The notes below the pieces were generated by a model, which saw nothing but the letters and a program-made list of their open reading frames with translations, was not told the DNA's origin and ran no database searches. DNA of 23,116 nucleotides from assembly GCA_964483085.1 (NCBI GenBank), contig CAYZZX010000020.1, positions 1 through 23,116 of the forward strand, given 5' to 3'. Made by a program: the position numbers and the translations under genes. This stretch comes from JALHFZ01 sp964483085. Lineage in GTDB: Bacteria; Synergistota; Synergistia; Synergistales; Aminobacteriaceae. Below, one piece after another: positions 1 to 7,290 of the stretch (position 1 is the first letter of the stretch; every line of letters begins with the position of its first letter).

Positions 1-49
1 AAGCACGCCGCCAGCGTTCGTCCTGAGCCAGGATCAAACTCTCAAATAA
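1..49 (-). rRNA. rrs: 16S ribosomal RNA, 5' end only (cut by window edge)
   Basis: Read on the minus strand, this contains the universal bacterial 16S start, including GAGTTTGATCCTGGCTCAG and then GAACGCTGGCGGCGTGC. Only the first ~49 nt lie in the window; the rest continues past position 1. The mature 5' end is placed by analogy with other bacteria and may be off by several bases. A promoter lies about 100 nt upstream. Confidence 0.95.
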
Positions 50-180
50 TTACTCAGGGTTCGCTCTTTACCTCTCTCTTCCACCTATAATTCTGTCAAG
101 GTCCGTAAGGCTGGTTCGCCTTGCACTCGGCCTGCGCCAGAGTGCCTGAAGATAATACCCGAGGAGGGGGTATCTGTCAA
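50..180 (-). promoter_or_regulatory. rRNA operon promoter and leader
   Basis: On the minus strand a perfect -35 box TTGACA (180-175) is followed after exactly 17 nt by TATTAT (157-152), a near-perfect -10 box. Transcription should start near 145, giving a ~95-nt leader before mature 16S. A second TTGACA occurs inside the leader (99-94) but has no -10 box at the right distance. A short palindrome, ATTGAC-C-GTCAAT, lies upstream at 199-211, with no known meaning. I saw no AT-rich UP element directly upstream. The stretch 181-263 holds nothing else I can name. Confidence 0.8.
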
Positions 181-263
181 TGCCTACCCTCAGTAACCAT
201 TGACCGTCAATAAGATTACAATCTGTGAATTAAACCCAACAATATGCTCTTGTAAATAATAAT

Positions 264-315
264 AAGAGACCCCGTTCCGGACTTTTCTTAGCTTCAGTGC
301 GTAAAGGGGTCTCTT
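264..315 (-). terminator. Probable terminator after recA
   Basis: A perfect 10-bp inverted repeat (AAGAGACCCC at 264-273, GGGGTCTCTT at 306-315) lies about 25 nt past the recA stop. The loop is long (32 nt). On the minus strand it is followed by a T/A-rich run, ATTATTATTT, which is a weak U tract. It would separate recA transcription from the rRNA promoter just downstream. Confidence 0.65.
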
Positions 316-338
316 TATAGGTAATTCGATCTTTTTAT

Positions 339-1454
339 TTACTTCTCATCTTCGAGCTCGAGAATCTCCTCTTCAATGGAAAGCACTTCTCCATCTTCTT
401 CTCCGGGCTCACGTTCGGCATCCTGTCCCGGAAGTCCCATAGAGAGTTCTTTCGACGTTATAGCCAGAACTTCTTTGACCATCTCCTCCATGAGCTCCGG
501 ATGCTCTTCCATGTACTGGGAGACTGAATCTTTTCCCTGGCCGAGGGTTTCCCCTTTATAGGAAAGCCACGACCCCTTACGCTTCACCACAGAAAAGTCA
601 ATAGCCATATCAAGGATGGACATGCCCCGAGGGATCCCCTTGCCGTAAACGAGAGTTCCGTGACCGGTCTTGAAAGGTGGAGCGAGTTTGTTCTTCACAA
701 CCTTCATCCAGAGTTCATGGCCGATGGTTTCGTCTCCCTTGGTGACGCTTTTGCCCCGCTTCACATCGATGCGGACAGAGCTGTAGAACTTGAGGGCCCT
801 TCCGCCGGAGGTGGTCTCCTGAGGACCCGAGCTGTATCCTGTGCTGATCTTCGACCGCAGCTGATTGATGAAGACGACGACACAGTTACTCTTCGATATA
901 GCGGACGTGAGCCTGCGGAGGGCGTAGGACATAAGCCTGGCCTGCAGCCCCACCTGGCTATCCCCTATTTTACCGTCGATCTCCGCCTGGGGGGTGAGGG
1001 CTGCCACTGAGTCCACCACGACGATGTCCACCGCGCTGCTGCGGACGAGGGTGTCGAGGACATAGAGCGCCTGTTCGCCGCTGTCAGGCTGGGCGATGTA
1101 AAGAGAGAGAACGTCCACTCCCAGCATTGAGGCAAGTCGGGGATCCAGTGCATGTTCGGCGTCAATAAAAGCCGCGATTCCGCCCGCCTTCTGAGCTTCT
1201 GCAATGGCGTGAAGAGCGACCGTGGTCTTTCCCGAACCCTCCGGACCGAAGACTTCGACGATCCGCCCCTTGGGAAGTCCGCCGATTCCAAGAGCCACGT
1301 CGAGAGGAAGAATCCCCGTGGGGATAACCTCCACCGCAGCCCGGAAGGATTCTCCGAGGCGCATGATGGATCCCTCACCGAACTTACTTCGGATATCATC
1401 TATGGCAAGTTCGAGGACATCTTCTTTTGTCTGGGCGGTTTTTTTCTTCGCCAA
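339..1454 (-). CDS. recA: Recombinase RecA
   Basis: RecA is the DNA-dependent ATPase that forms filaments on single-stranded DNA, drives strand exchange and stimulates LexA-type self-cleavage. The 371-residue protein has the normal length. It shows the Walker A motif GPEGSGKTT (70-78), Walker B around VDIVVVDSV (142-150), the catalytic glutamate in the EAxx-like segment near residue 100 (IDAEHALDP) and the L2-region GGRALKFY (217-224). The C-terminus ends in the usual acidic tail. The start codon is TTG: AAAGGAG lies 9 nt upstream and no ATG in frame fits better. It is the last gene of the long minus-strand operon, 63 nt after cinA. I found no Gram-positive-type SOS box (GAAC-N4-GTTC) in that gap and no convincing separate promoter, so readthrough from cinA is likely. 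A terminator follows at 264-315. Confidence 0.98.
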   Translation of the reverse strand: MAKKKTAQTKEDVLELAIDDIRSKFGEGSIMRLGESFRAAVEVIPTGILPLDVALGIGGLPKGRIVEVFGPEGSGKTTVALHAIAEAQKAGGIAAFIDAEHALDPRLASMLGVDVLSLYIAQPDSGEQALYVLDTLVRSSAVDIVVVDSVAALTPQAEIDGKIGDSQVGLQARLMSYALRRLTSAISKSNCVVVFINQLRSKISTGYSSGPQETTSGGRALKFYSSVRIDVKRGKSVTKGDETIGHELWMKVVKNKLAPPFKTGHGTLVYGKGIPRGMSILDMAIDFSVVKRKGSWLSYKGETLGQGKDSVSQYMEEHPELMEEMVKEVLAITSKELSMGLPGQDAEREPGEEDGEVLSIEEEILELEDEK

Positions 1455-1517
1455 TCAAGAACACTCCTTTCGAAATTGTCGAATCTATGAGCTCTAAATC
1501 TCTCTACTTCCCCTTCG

Positions 1518-2729
1518 TCACTCCTCTTTTGAAATTCTCCTCCACAGTATTTCCAGGCCTGCCATGAGCGCCCTGCCCCGTACTGCGCTCCTGTTTCCGG
1601 TAAATCGGCGCGTTGTTGCCTCTTCGATTCCTAAACCGTACGTTCCGAACCACAGAGTGCCCACGGGTTTTTCTTCGGTTCCGCCCTCCGGTCCTGCGAT
1701 CCCGGTTACCGACAGGGAGAGGTCGGAACCGTATATCCTCTGAGCTCCCTCTGCCATGGAAAGGGCGCACTGGGAACTCACGGCACCGAAGGTGTCTAGA
1801 ATATCTTGACTTACTGAGAGAATACTTTTTTTCGCTTGATTACTATAGCACACCGCGCTTCCAAGAAAAACCTCCGAACTCCCGGGGATCTCCGTCAGAG
1901 CGGCCCCGACGAGCCCGCCTGTGCAGGATTCTGCACAGGAAAGAGTGAGGTTCTTCTTTTTTGACGCAAGAAGGACTGCTTCCTGGAGGGATGAAGCTCC
2001 GGGTGGAAGGCAGTCTCCGGGAAGAAGGGAGCGGACCTGGGCTTCTGCCTGCACAAGTCTGTCAGGTTCGCCCCGGAGGACAAATTCTATAAGCCCTGCA
2101 GAGGGAAGAATGGAGATGTGCAGGTCTTTTTGCTCAGTCACCGGAGCGAGGCGGTCTTTCAATAGATTCTCCGGCCACCCCGCCACGAAGACGGAGGTCA
2201 TTCTCAGATCGTTCATGAGTATATCTGCAGCAAGCTCCTGTTCTGCCATGGCCCGGAATTCCGCTGGCACCCCCGGAAAAGCGAAGACTCTCGTACCCTG
2301 GAGGGTAAAGGCGATACCGAGGGCCGATCCGGAAGGGTTATGTACCCCCCGGGCTCCAAGGGGAATGGCCGACTGAGCCTCCCTGCTTCTTTCAAGGCCC
2401 TCTCTGTTTTCTTCTGGGTACCTCGCCAGTACGGCATCATAGGCTCTCCGGTCCTCCGCGAGAGGAACGGAGAGATATCGGGCAAGGATAACGCGCGTAC
2501 AGTCATCGTGGGTCGGCCCGAGCCCGCCGGAGAGAACAAGAAGGTCTACTTTTCCCACAAGGGTCTTCAAGGATTCTTCGAGGTCTGATCCGCCGTCGGA
2601 GAGGGTTTCAATTTTATCCACTATCCACCCCGCGCGGGTGAGTTTTTCAGCGAGCCAGGAGCAGTTTGCCTCCTGGCGAAGGCCGCTGAGGAGTTCATCT
2701 CCGAGGGCAATGAGAACAGCGTGGTTCAT
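1518..2729 (-). CDS. cinA: CinA family protein / nicotinamide-nucleotide amidohydrolase
   Basis: CinA proteins join an N-terminal MoaB/MogA-like domain with a C-terminal PncC domain that deamidates NMN to nicotinate mononucleotide in pyridine-nucleotide salvage. Some CinA proteins also have ADP-ribose pyrophosphatase activity. The 403-residue protein shows both parts: GDELLSG (10-16) and SGGLGPTHDD (67-76) in the MoaB-like domain, and AESCTGG (266-272) with the PncC nucleophile serine, followed by VTGIAGPEGG (341-350). The ATG at 2729 has a very strong site, AGGAGGAG, at a short distance. It starts 16 nt after pgpA and is followed by recA. The cinA-recA pairing is common in bacteria and links the gene to competence and DNA metabolism by tradition rather than by proven activity. 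Confidence 0.95.
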   Translation of the reverse strand: MNHAVLIALGDELLSGLRQEANCSWLAEKLTRAGWIVDKIETLSDGGSDLEESLKTLVGKVDLLVLSGGLGPTHDDCTRVILARYLSVPLAEDRRAYDAVLARYPEENREGLERSREAQSAIPLGARGVHNPSGSALGIAFTLQGTRVFAFPGVPAEFRAMAEQELAADILMNDLRMTSVFVAGWPENLLKDRLAPVTEQKDLHISILPSAGLIEFVLRGEPDRLVQAEAQVRSLLPGDCLPPGASSLQEAVLLASKKKNLTLSCAESCTGGLVGAALTEIPGSSEVFLGSAVCYSNQAKKSILSVSQDILDTFGAVSSQCALSMAEGAQRIYGSDLSLSVTGIAGPEGGTEEKPVGTLWFGTYGLGIEEATTRRFTGNRSAVRGRALMAGLEILWRRISKEE

Positions 2730-2745
2730 AATCTCTCCTCCTGTT

Positions 2746-3237
2746 TTAAAAAAGAACTTCCCATCCGCCCTGAAAGTAAAGCCAGCGGATCCCCGTGAGG
2801 ATCAGGTTCACCAGTATCCCCCCCACGATGTCATCCGCCATGATCCCCCACCCGCCGGGAAGTTTTTCCGAAGCGTTGACTGGAAAGGGTTTAAGAATAT
2901 CAATAATGCGAAAGAGAAAGAGGGCCGGCAGAAAATAGCCGGGAGGAAAGCCCCACATGGCGATCCACGTTCCGGCCACCTCGTCGATGATCACTTCCGG
3001 AGGATCGGTCCTTCCCGTCTCGATGCAGTAGCGTTGGGAAGCCCAGATCCCTCCTGCGATAACGGCAAGAAGAGCTGCAAGGGGCACGGGAAAGAAGCCA
3101 TAGACCAGAAACGCCGCGACTGAACCGATTGTGCCCGGCATGGAGGTGAAGAACCCCAGGCCGCAGAGGGTGCTGACGCACCAGGGGATGTTTCTTTTAC
3201 CCTGAAATTTCTGCGTAGAGGTCATGTTCATCCCCAT
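2746..3237 (-). CDS. pgpA: Phosphatidylglycerophosphatase A
   Basis: PgpA removes the phosphate from phosphatidylglycerophosphate to give phosphatidylglycerol at the inner membrane. The 163-residue protein has the family signature TSMPGTIGS (31-39) near the N-terminus, the acidic IIDEVAGTW segment thought to bind Mg2+, and several hydrophobic membrane segments. The chosen ATG (3237) has GGAGGTG about 10-12 nt upstream and overlaps the end of rimO by 41 nt. Two further in-frame ATG codons (3231, 3225) are possible starts, the last with GGGG 6 nt upstream, so the N-terminus is uncertain by up to four residues. In many Firmicutes the synthase gene pgsA occupies this place beside rimO/cinA; here the next enzyme of the same pathway does. 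Confidence 0.92.
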   Translation of the reverse strand: MGMNMTSTQKFQGKRNIPWCVSTLCGLGFFTSMPGTIGSVAAFLVYGFFPVPLAALLAVIAGGIWASQRYCIETGRTDPPEVIIDEVAGTWIAMWGFPPGYFLPALFLFRIIDILKPFPVNASEKLPGGWGIMADDIVGGILVNLILTGIRWLYFQGGWEVLF

Positions 3238-4483
3238 CGGTCACCAGCACCTCCGTAAAGGATCCCGCCTGCAGTGGAGAAGTACCGGCAATACCCACAA
3301 GCCCGTCCACTTCCGGAGCGTCGCGATAGGACCGTCCCCAGGCAAAACCGTTCTCGTCCCGGGGCTCTTCGAGGAGGACGGTCAACTTTTTCCCGATGAA
3401 AAGCTGCTGTCTCTCGAGAGAGACCTCAGACTGCAGTTCAAGGAGCCGTGCATAACGGCGCTCCCTCTCTTCTATAGAAATCTGGCCGGACATCTCCGCC
3501 GCCGAAGTTCCCTCTTCCGGAGAGAAGATAAAAGCTCCCACCCGGTCAATCTTCGTCTCCTCCAGGAAATCGAGAAGACTTCCGAACTGTCTCTCCGTCT
3601 CTCCGGGAAAGCCGACCATCACAGTCGTCCTGAGGGCGAAAAGTGGGTCGGTCCGCCGGGCGTAGGCGAAGATTTTGCGGATATGACTCTCTGCGTCAGG
3701 TCTGTTCATTCTTTTCAGAATGTCACCGTCAATGTGTTGTATGGGAATATCGAGACAGGAGAGAATTCTGGAACTCCCGGCCACGAAGTCGATAAACTGC
3801 TCGTCGACCCGGGAGGGGTGCAGATAGAGAAGGCGAATCCAGACGGAAGGGGGGAGCTCCCGTTCCAACCCCTCGAGAAGATCCCGTAAGAGAGGCCGGC
3901 CCGTGAGGTCCCTGCCGTAGATTGTAAGATCCTGCCCTACAAGGCAGAGCTCTTTTGCTCCTTCTTCCGCAAGGCTGACCCCCTGGGCGATGAGTTCCAC
4001 GAGGGGAACGCTTCGGGCACGGCCGCGGATGGAGGGGATTGTGCAGTAAGAGCATCGGGTATCGCACCCTTCTCCGACTTTAAGGTAGCGAGTCCAGGGC
4101 TTGGTTTCAGGAAGCCGCCCCCGCCGGGCTGTACCGGCGTTGAGGCCGAGGGACGCAAGAAGGGGAACCCATTCCTCCGCCTTAGCCCAAAAATCCACGG
4201 AGGGAAGCTCTTTTCTCAGCTCCTCCTCATAGCGGTTGACTAGACACCCGACAACGGCTATCCTCTGAATTTTTCCCTGTTCTTTGAGAAGCTCGAGATC
4301 GAGGATAGCGCTCACGCTCTCCTCCACGGCAGGCTGAATGAACCCGCAGGTATTGACGAGAGCTGTGTCCGCCCCTGCTATATCCTGAACGATCTCGACT
4401 CCGGCTCCCTCAAGAAGTCCGAGGAGATTTTCGCTATCCACTGTGTTTTTTGCGCAACCAAGGCTCGTAATATGAAGCTTCAC
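3197..4483 (-). CDS. rimO: Ribosomal protein S12 methylthiotransferase RimO
   Basis: RimO is a radical-SAM enzyme that adds a methylthio group to an aspartate of ribosomal protein S12. In this 428-residue protein the N-terminal UPF0004 domain carries the three auxiliary-cluster cysteines C10 (GCAKN), C46 (NTCGF) and C80 (VGCLVN). The radical-SAM motif CxxxCxxC is at C140, C144 and C147. The C-terminus (about 365-428) fits a TRAM domain. The conserved opening LGCAKNTVDSE favours RimO over the tRNA enzyme MiaB. The ATG overlaps the stop of the upstream rodZ-like gene (ATGA), which indicates translational coupling; pgpA in turn starts inside its 3' end. Confidence 0.95.
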   Translation of the reverse strand: MKLHITSLGCAKNTVDSENLLGLLEGAGVEIVQDIAGADTALVNTCGFIQPAVEESVSAILDLELLKEQGKIQRIAVVGCLVNRYEEELRKELPSVDFWAKAEEWVPLLASLGLNAGTARRGRLPETKPWTRYLKVGEGCDTRCSYCTIPSIRGRARSVPLVELIAQGVSLAEEGAKELCLVGQDLTIYGRDLTGRPLLRDLLEGLERELPPSVWIRLLYLHPSRVDEQFIDFVAGSSRILSCLDIPIQHIDGDILKRMNRPDAESHIRKIFAYARRTDPLFALRTTVMVGFPGETERQFGSLLDFLEETKIDRVGAFIFSPEEGTSAAEMSGQISIEERERRYARLLELQSEVSLERQQLFIGKKLTVLLEEPRDENGFAWGRSYRDAPEVDGLVGIAGTSPLQAGSFTEVLVTDGDEHDLYAEISG

Positions 4484-5451
4484 TGATTAATCCTGCCGGA
4501 CGTCCCGTCAGGAGCATAGAACATCCGTTCCACCCCCTTGGATCGTCCGGGATTTCCGAGGTCCTCTCCGTTCCATTGAGTCGTCACGGCTCCTGCCCTT
4601 CCGTAGACGACCGTGATCCTTTCTTCCACCGGGAAGGACACCCTGTCCCCCGATTTCAGAGTTCGCTCGAACAGAGTCTTTTTTCCCTGCTGAACCCTGA
4701 CCCAACAGTCGCCGGAGGCGTTTATGACGAGTTCATTTTTCTTGTTTTCCTCAGGTGCCGGAACGGGCACGGTAGAGGTTTCAGGAAGGGCTTTTCCCAC
4801 AAGCTCTGCCGCGGTCGGAGGCGCCGTCATCCCCGGTGGGACGGTGGCCGCAAGATCCGGCGACTTCACCGCCGGAGCAGGTCCGCTGGTCTCTTTATCC
4901 GGAACAGTCCCGGGAGCGGGTCGCTCCCCTTCTGCGAGAGGATCGCCGGGAACATCCTTCTCTGTCTGCTGATCCGCTGACGGAGCAGTTCCACTCTCTC
5001 CGCTCTTTCCCACCTCCTCAAGAGTAGAGAGGGGAGGGGCGTCGGATGCACTCCAGGTATACCAGACATACCAGGATGAACCGAGAAGGACAAGCATCAA
5101 TATAACAAAGAGCCAGAAACGGGAAGCGGGCTTGAACCCCTTTGCCGGAAGTGTGCACGTTCCGACCACCATCTCCCCGTCGCGCTCGGAGGAGCTCCCC
5201 TCGCTCAGGGCGGGGAGAAAGCTCTCCCAGAGCTCTTCCGCTCCGAGAAAACGAAGATAGGTTCGTATGAACCCCCGGATATAGACCGTTCCGGGAAATT
5301 CGCTGTAGTCCCCCCGCTCGATCCCCTCGAGAAACTCGGCCCGGATTTTCGTGCCTTCGTGGGCTTCTCGAAGGCTCAGCTCCAGCTCTTCTCTTTTCTG
5401 GCGAATTCGTATTCCAAGATCTCGCAGAACGTCTTCTCTATTTTCAGGCAC
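4480..5451 (-). CDS. rodZ: RodZ-like membrane-anchored helix-turn-helix protein
   Basis: RodZ links the MreB cytoskeleton to the membrane and helps set rod shape. This 323-residue protein has the family layout: a cytoplasmic HTH_25 domain (about 8-78, including TKIRAEFLEGIERGDY and PGTVYIRGFIRTY), one transmembrane helix (about 112-133), a long Pro/Ala/Thr-rich periplasmic linker (about 135-235), and a beta-rich C-terminal DUF4115-type domain (about 240-323, with GDCWVRVQQGKKTLFERTL). The start is GTG, with AGGAGG 9 nt upstream inside the end of rpe; the two genes overlap by 8 nt. A rodZ-like gene near cinA-recA is common in Firmicutes, which supports the call. No mreB is in the window, so partners are assumed from family knowledge. 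Confidence 0.85.
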   Translation of the reverse strand: MPENREDVLRDLGIRIRQKREELELSLREAHEGTKIRAEFLEGIERGDYSEFPGTVYIRGFIRTYLRFLGAEELWESFLPALSEGSSSERDGEMVVGTCTLPAKGFKPASRFWLFVILMLVLLGSSWYVWYTWSASDAPPLSTLEEVGKSGESGTAPSADQQTEKDVPGDPLAEGERPAPGTVPDKETSGPAPAVKSPDLAATVPPGMTAPPTAAELVGKALPETSTVPVPAPEENKKNELVINASGDCWVRVQQGKKTLFERTLKSGDRVSFPVEERITVVYGRAGAVTTQWNGEDLGNPGRSKGVERMFYAPDGTSGRINQ

Positions 5452-6124
5452 CGTTCATTGCCTCCTTTACTCTCCTTCTGATTTCCAGCACTCTTTCAGC
5501 CGGGTCGGGGGCGCCAAAAATCGCGCTTCCCATGACGAGGACATCGCACCCCGCCCGGGCAATCCGCCCCGCGTTTTCCAATCCAACCCCTCCGTCCATG
5601 GAGATGAGCCATGAGTAATGGCCCGCCGCTCTCCAGCGGCAGAGCTGCCGGGTTTTTTCGAGGACCGGTTCGATGAAGGATTGACCTCCGAACCCGGGGT
5701 TCACCGACATGACGAGAATATGGTCGATAAAGGGAAGAAGGGGACGCAGCAGCTCCTCTGATGTTCCGGGATTGAGAGATATTCCAGCCTTGACGCCCCG
5801 TTCTCGAATGCGCCCCAACGTACGGTGCACGTGATGTTCCACCTCGACGTGGACCGTGAGGATATCAGGCCCCGCGTCGAGAAAGGAGTCGAGGATTCCC
5901 GACGGCTGCTCGACCATGAGGTGAACATCCAGCACTGCCTCCGGATATTCTTTTCTCAGAGCGGCGACGAAGGCGGGGCCAAAGGTGATGTTCGGCACGA
6001 AATTTCCGTCCATGACATCCACATGAAGCCAGTCGTACTGATCTCCAAGGGATTCGATGGAGCGGGAGACATGGAGAGGGTCCGCCGAGAGAAGAGAGGG
6101 GGCGAGAAGGATCTTCCTCGTCAT
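5444..6124 (-). CDS. rpe: Ribulose-phosphate 3-epimerase
   Basis: This enzyme interconverts D-ribulose 5-phosphate and D-xylulose 5-phosphate in the pentose phosphate pathway. The 226-residue TIM barrel has the expected length and motifs: LAPSLLSAD (7-15), HVDVMDGNFVPN (34-45) with metal ligand H34 and catalytic D36, DVHLM (66-70) with H68, VNPGFGGQ (141-148), and the second catalytic aspartate in MDGGV (176-180), followed by GSAIF (199-203). The ATG overlaps the stop of the PASTA gene by 4 nt. In Firmicutes rpe also lies downstream of rsmB and the PASTA kinase prkC, so this position is conserved. Confidence 0.97.
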   Translation of the reverse strand: MTRKILLAPSLLSADPLHVSRSIESLGDQYDWLHVDVMDGNFVPNITFGPAFVAALRKEYPEAVLDVHLMVEQPSGILDSFLDAGPDILTVHVEVEHHVHRTLGRIRERGVKAGISLNPGTSEELLRPLLPFIDHILVMSVNPGFGGQSFIEPVLEKTRQLCRWRAAGHYSWLISMDGGVGLENAGRIARAGCDVLVMGSAIFGAPDPAERVLEIRRRVKEAMNGA

Positions 6125-7290
6125 TTGTATCTCTCCTGCCAGACGAACTCTCCGCCGAGGTAGATCGTCACCACGGCCTCCCGGTTGAAGGGGGAATCAA
6201 GGGAGATGTACTCCCCTCCCTTGACATCCCTCGATAAAATAGCCCGTGTTCCCGATGTATCCACCAGTTCGATCTTCAGGCTCAGAGGCTTCGACAGAGG
6301 GGGCACCTGGTAGCGTATTTTTGCCGTCCCCGTAGCGGCTGCACCGGGTTTCACCTGAGCGGGAGCGAGCTGATTTTCTTGCCCCGCAACGACAGTGGGC
6401 GGCGTGGCCAGCCCGGTGGCTGCAGCGGCCTCCTGCTGTCTCGGAGTTAAGACCGTCTGGACAGGGCCGGCGGGCCCAACCTGGCGGATAGTGGACGGCC
6501 CCTGTTCCACCACGACAGCTCCTGAAGGCTCTTCAACACTTTCCGAAGATTTTTTTTCGGCCTTCGGCTCCTCCCTCCGCCTGTTCGTCGCCACCTGAAG
6601 GATCACCGTATTTCCTTTTTTTATCGGGGTGCCGGCCTTCGGTTTTGTGGACATGACCATTCCCTCGGGAGTATTCTGGGTTGAAACGTATTCCACTCCT
6701 CCGAGGCGAAGGCCGCTCTCGGCAAGAAGATCCCGTGCCGCTGCCTCCTGAAGCTGGGCGAGATCAGGAAGGGGGATCTTGCCGTCCTTCGGAATCGGCC
6801 CAAGGCTCACGAGCAGCTCGACTTTCCTGTCAGGGGGCACCATGGATGCTCCGGCAGGGTTCTGGGCAATCACTGTACCTGCGGGGCGCTGATCATCATT
6901 GATCTTCAGCATATCCCCCGGCGCAAAACCCAGCTCCTTAATTTTATCCACCGCCTGGGAGTATTCGAGCCCTCGCAGATCGGGGACCATCTTCCGGTTG
7001 CCTCCCTTGCTGACCTTCAGGATGATGCTTTTATCCTTCCGGACCTTTGTTCCCGGTTCCGGCCACTGGGCGAGAACCGTTCCCGAGGGAATAGAGGAAT
7101 CCACCTGCTCTATCTTCACCGCAAGGCCCAGGCGTTCCGCCTCGTCCACGGCATCGAGCACCGACATCTCCCTCAAGGGAGGAATGACCAGGTCTTTCCC
7201 GCCGAAAAAGACGGTATAAAAAGCCACGCTTCCGGAGATCAGAATCACAAGCAGAACAAGGACAACAGCCCAGCGGAAAATTTTACCCAT
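6121..7290 (-). CDS. Membrane-anchored PASTA-domain protein without a kinase domain
   Basis: PASTA domains bind muropeptides or beta-lactams and usually form the outer half of Ser/Thr kinases (PrkC/StkP) or of penicillin-binding proteins. This 389-residue protein has a transmembrane helix (about 7-28), three PASTA repeats (about 33-96, 98-165 and 171-236), a charged then Pro/Ala/Val/Gln-rich linker (237-322), and a C-terminal beta-rich domain (325-389) like the tail of some clostridial PASTA kinases. No kinase domain precedes the helix, and the frame upstream is the end of rsmB. The ATG at 7290 shares its A with the rsmB stop (TGATG) and has GGAGGGG 10 nt upstream. The frame remains open for 30 more codons upstream (to 7380), but those lie within rsmB and lack a site. 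The likely role is envelope sensing or scaffolding; the partner is unknown. Confidence 0.85.
   Translation of the reverse strand: MGKIFRWAVVLVLLVILISGSVAFYTVFFGGKDLVIPPLREMSVLDAVDEAERLGLAVKIEQVDSSIPSGTVLAQWPEPGTKVRKDKSIILKVSKGGNRKMVPDLRGLEYSQAVDKIKELGFAPGDMLKINDDQRPAGTVIAQNPAGASMVPPDRKVELLVSLGPIPKDGKIPLPDLAQLQEAAARDLLAESGLRLGGVEYVSTQNTPEGMVMSTKPKAGTPIKKGNTVILQVATNRRREEPKAEKKSSESVEEPSGAVVVEQGPSTIRQVGPAGPVQTVLTPRQQEAAAATGLATPPTVVAGQENQLAPAQVKPGAAATGTAKIRYQVPPLSKPLSLKIELVDTSGTRAILSRDVKGGEYISLDSPFNREAVVTIYLGGEFVWQERYK

Noticed and set aside
94..99. Second TTGACA inside the rRNA leader as an extra promoter
   Set aside because: No -10 box at 16-18 nt on the minus strand.
1455..1517. SOS/LexA operator before recA
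   Set aside because: No GAAC-N4-GTTC or CTG-N10-CAG type site is present; TTTCGAAA is a palindrome but does not match either.
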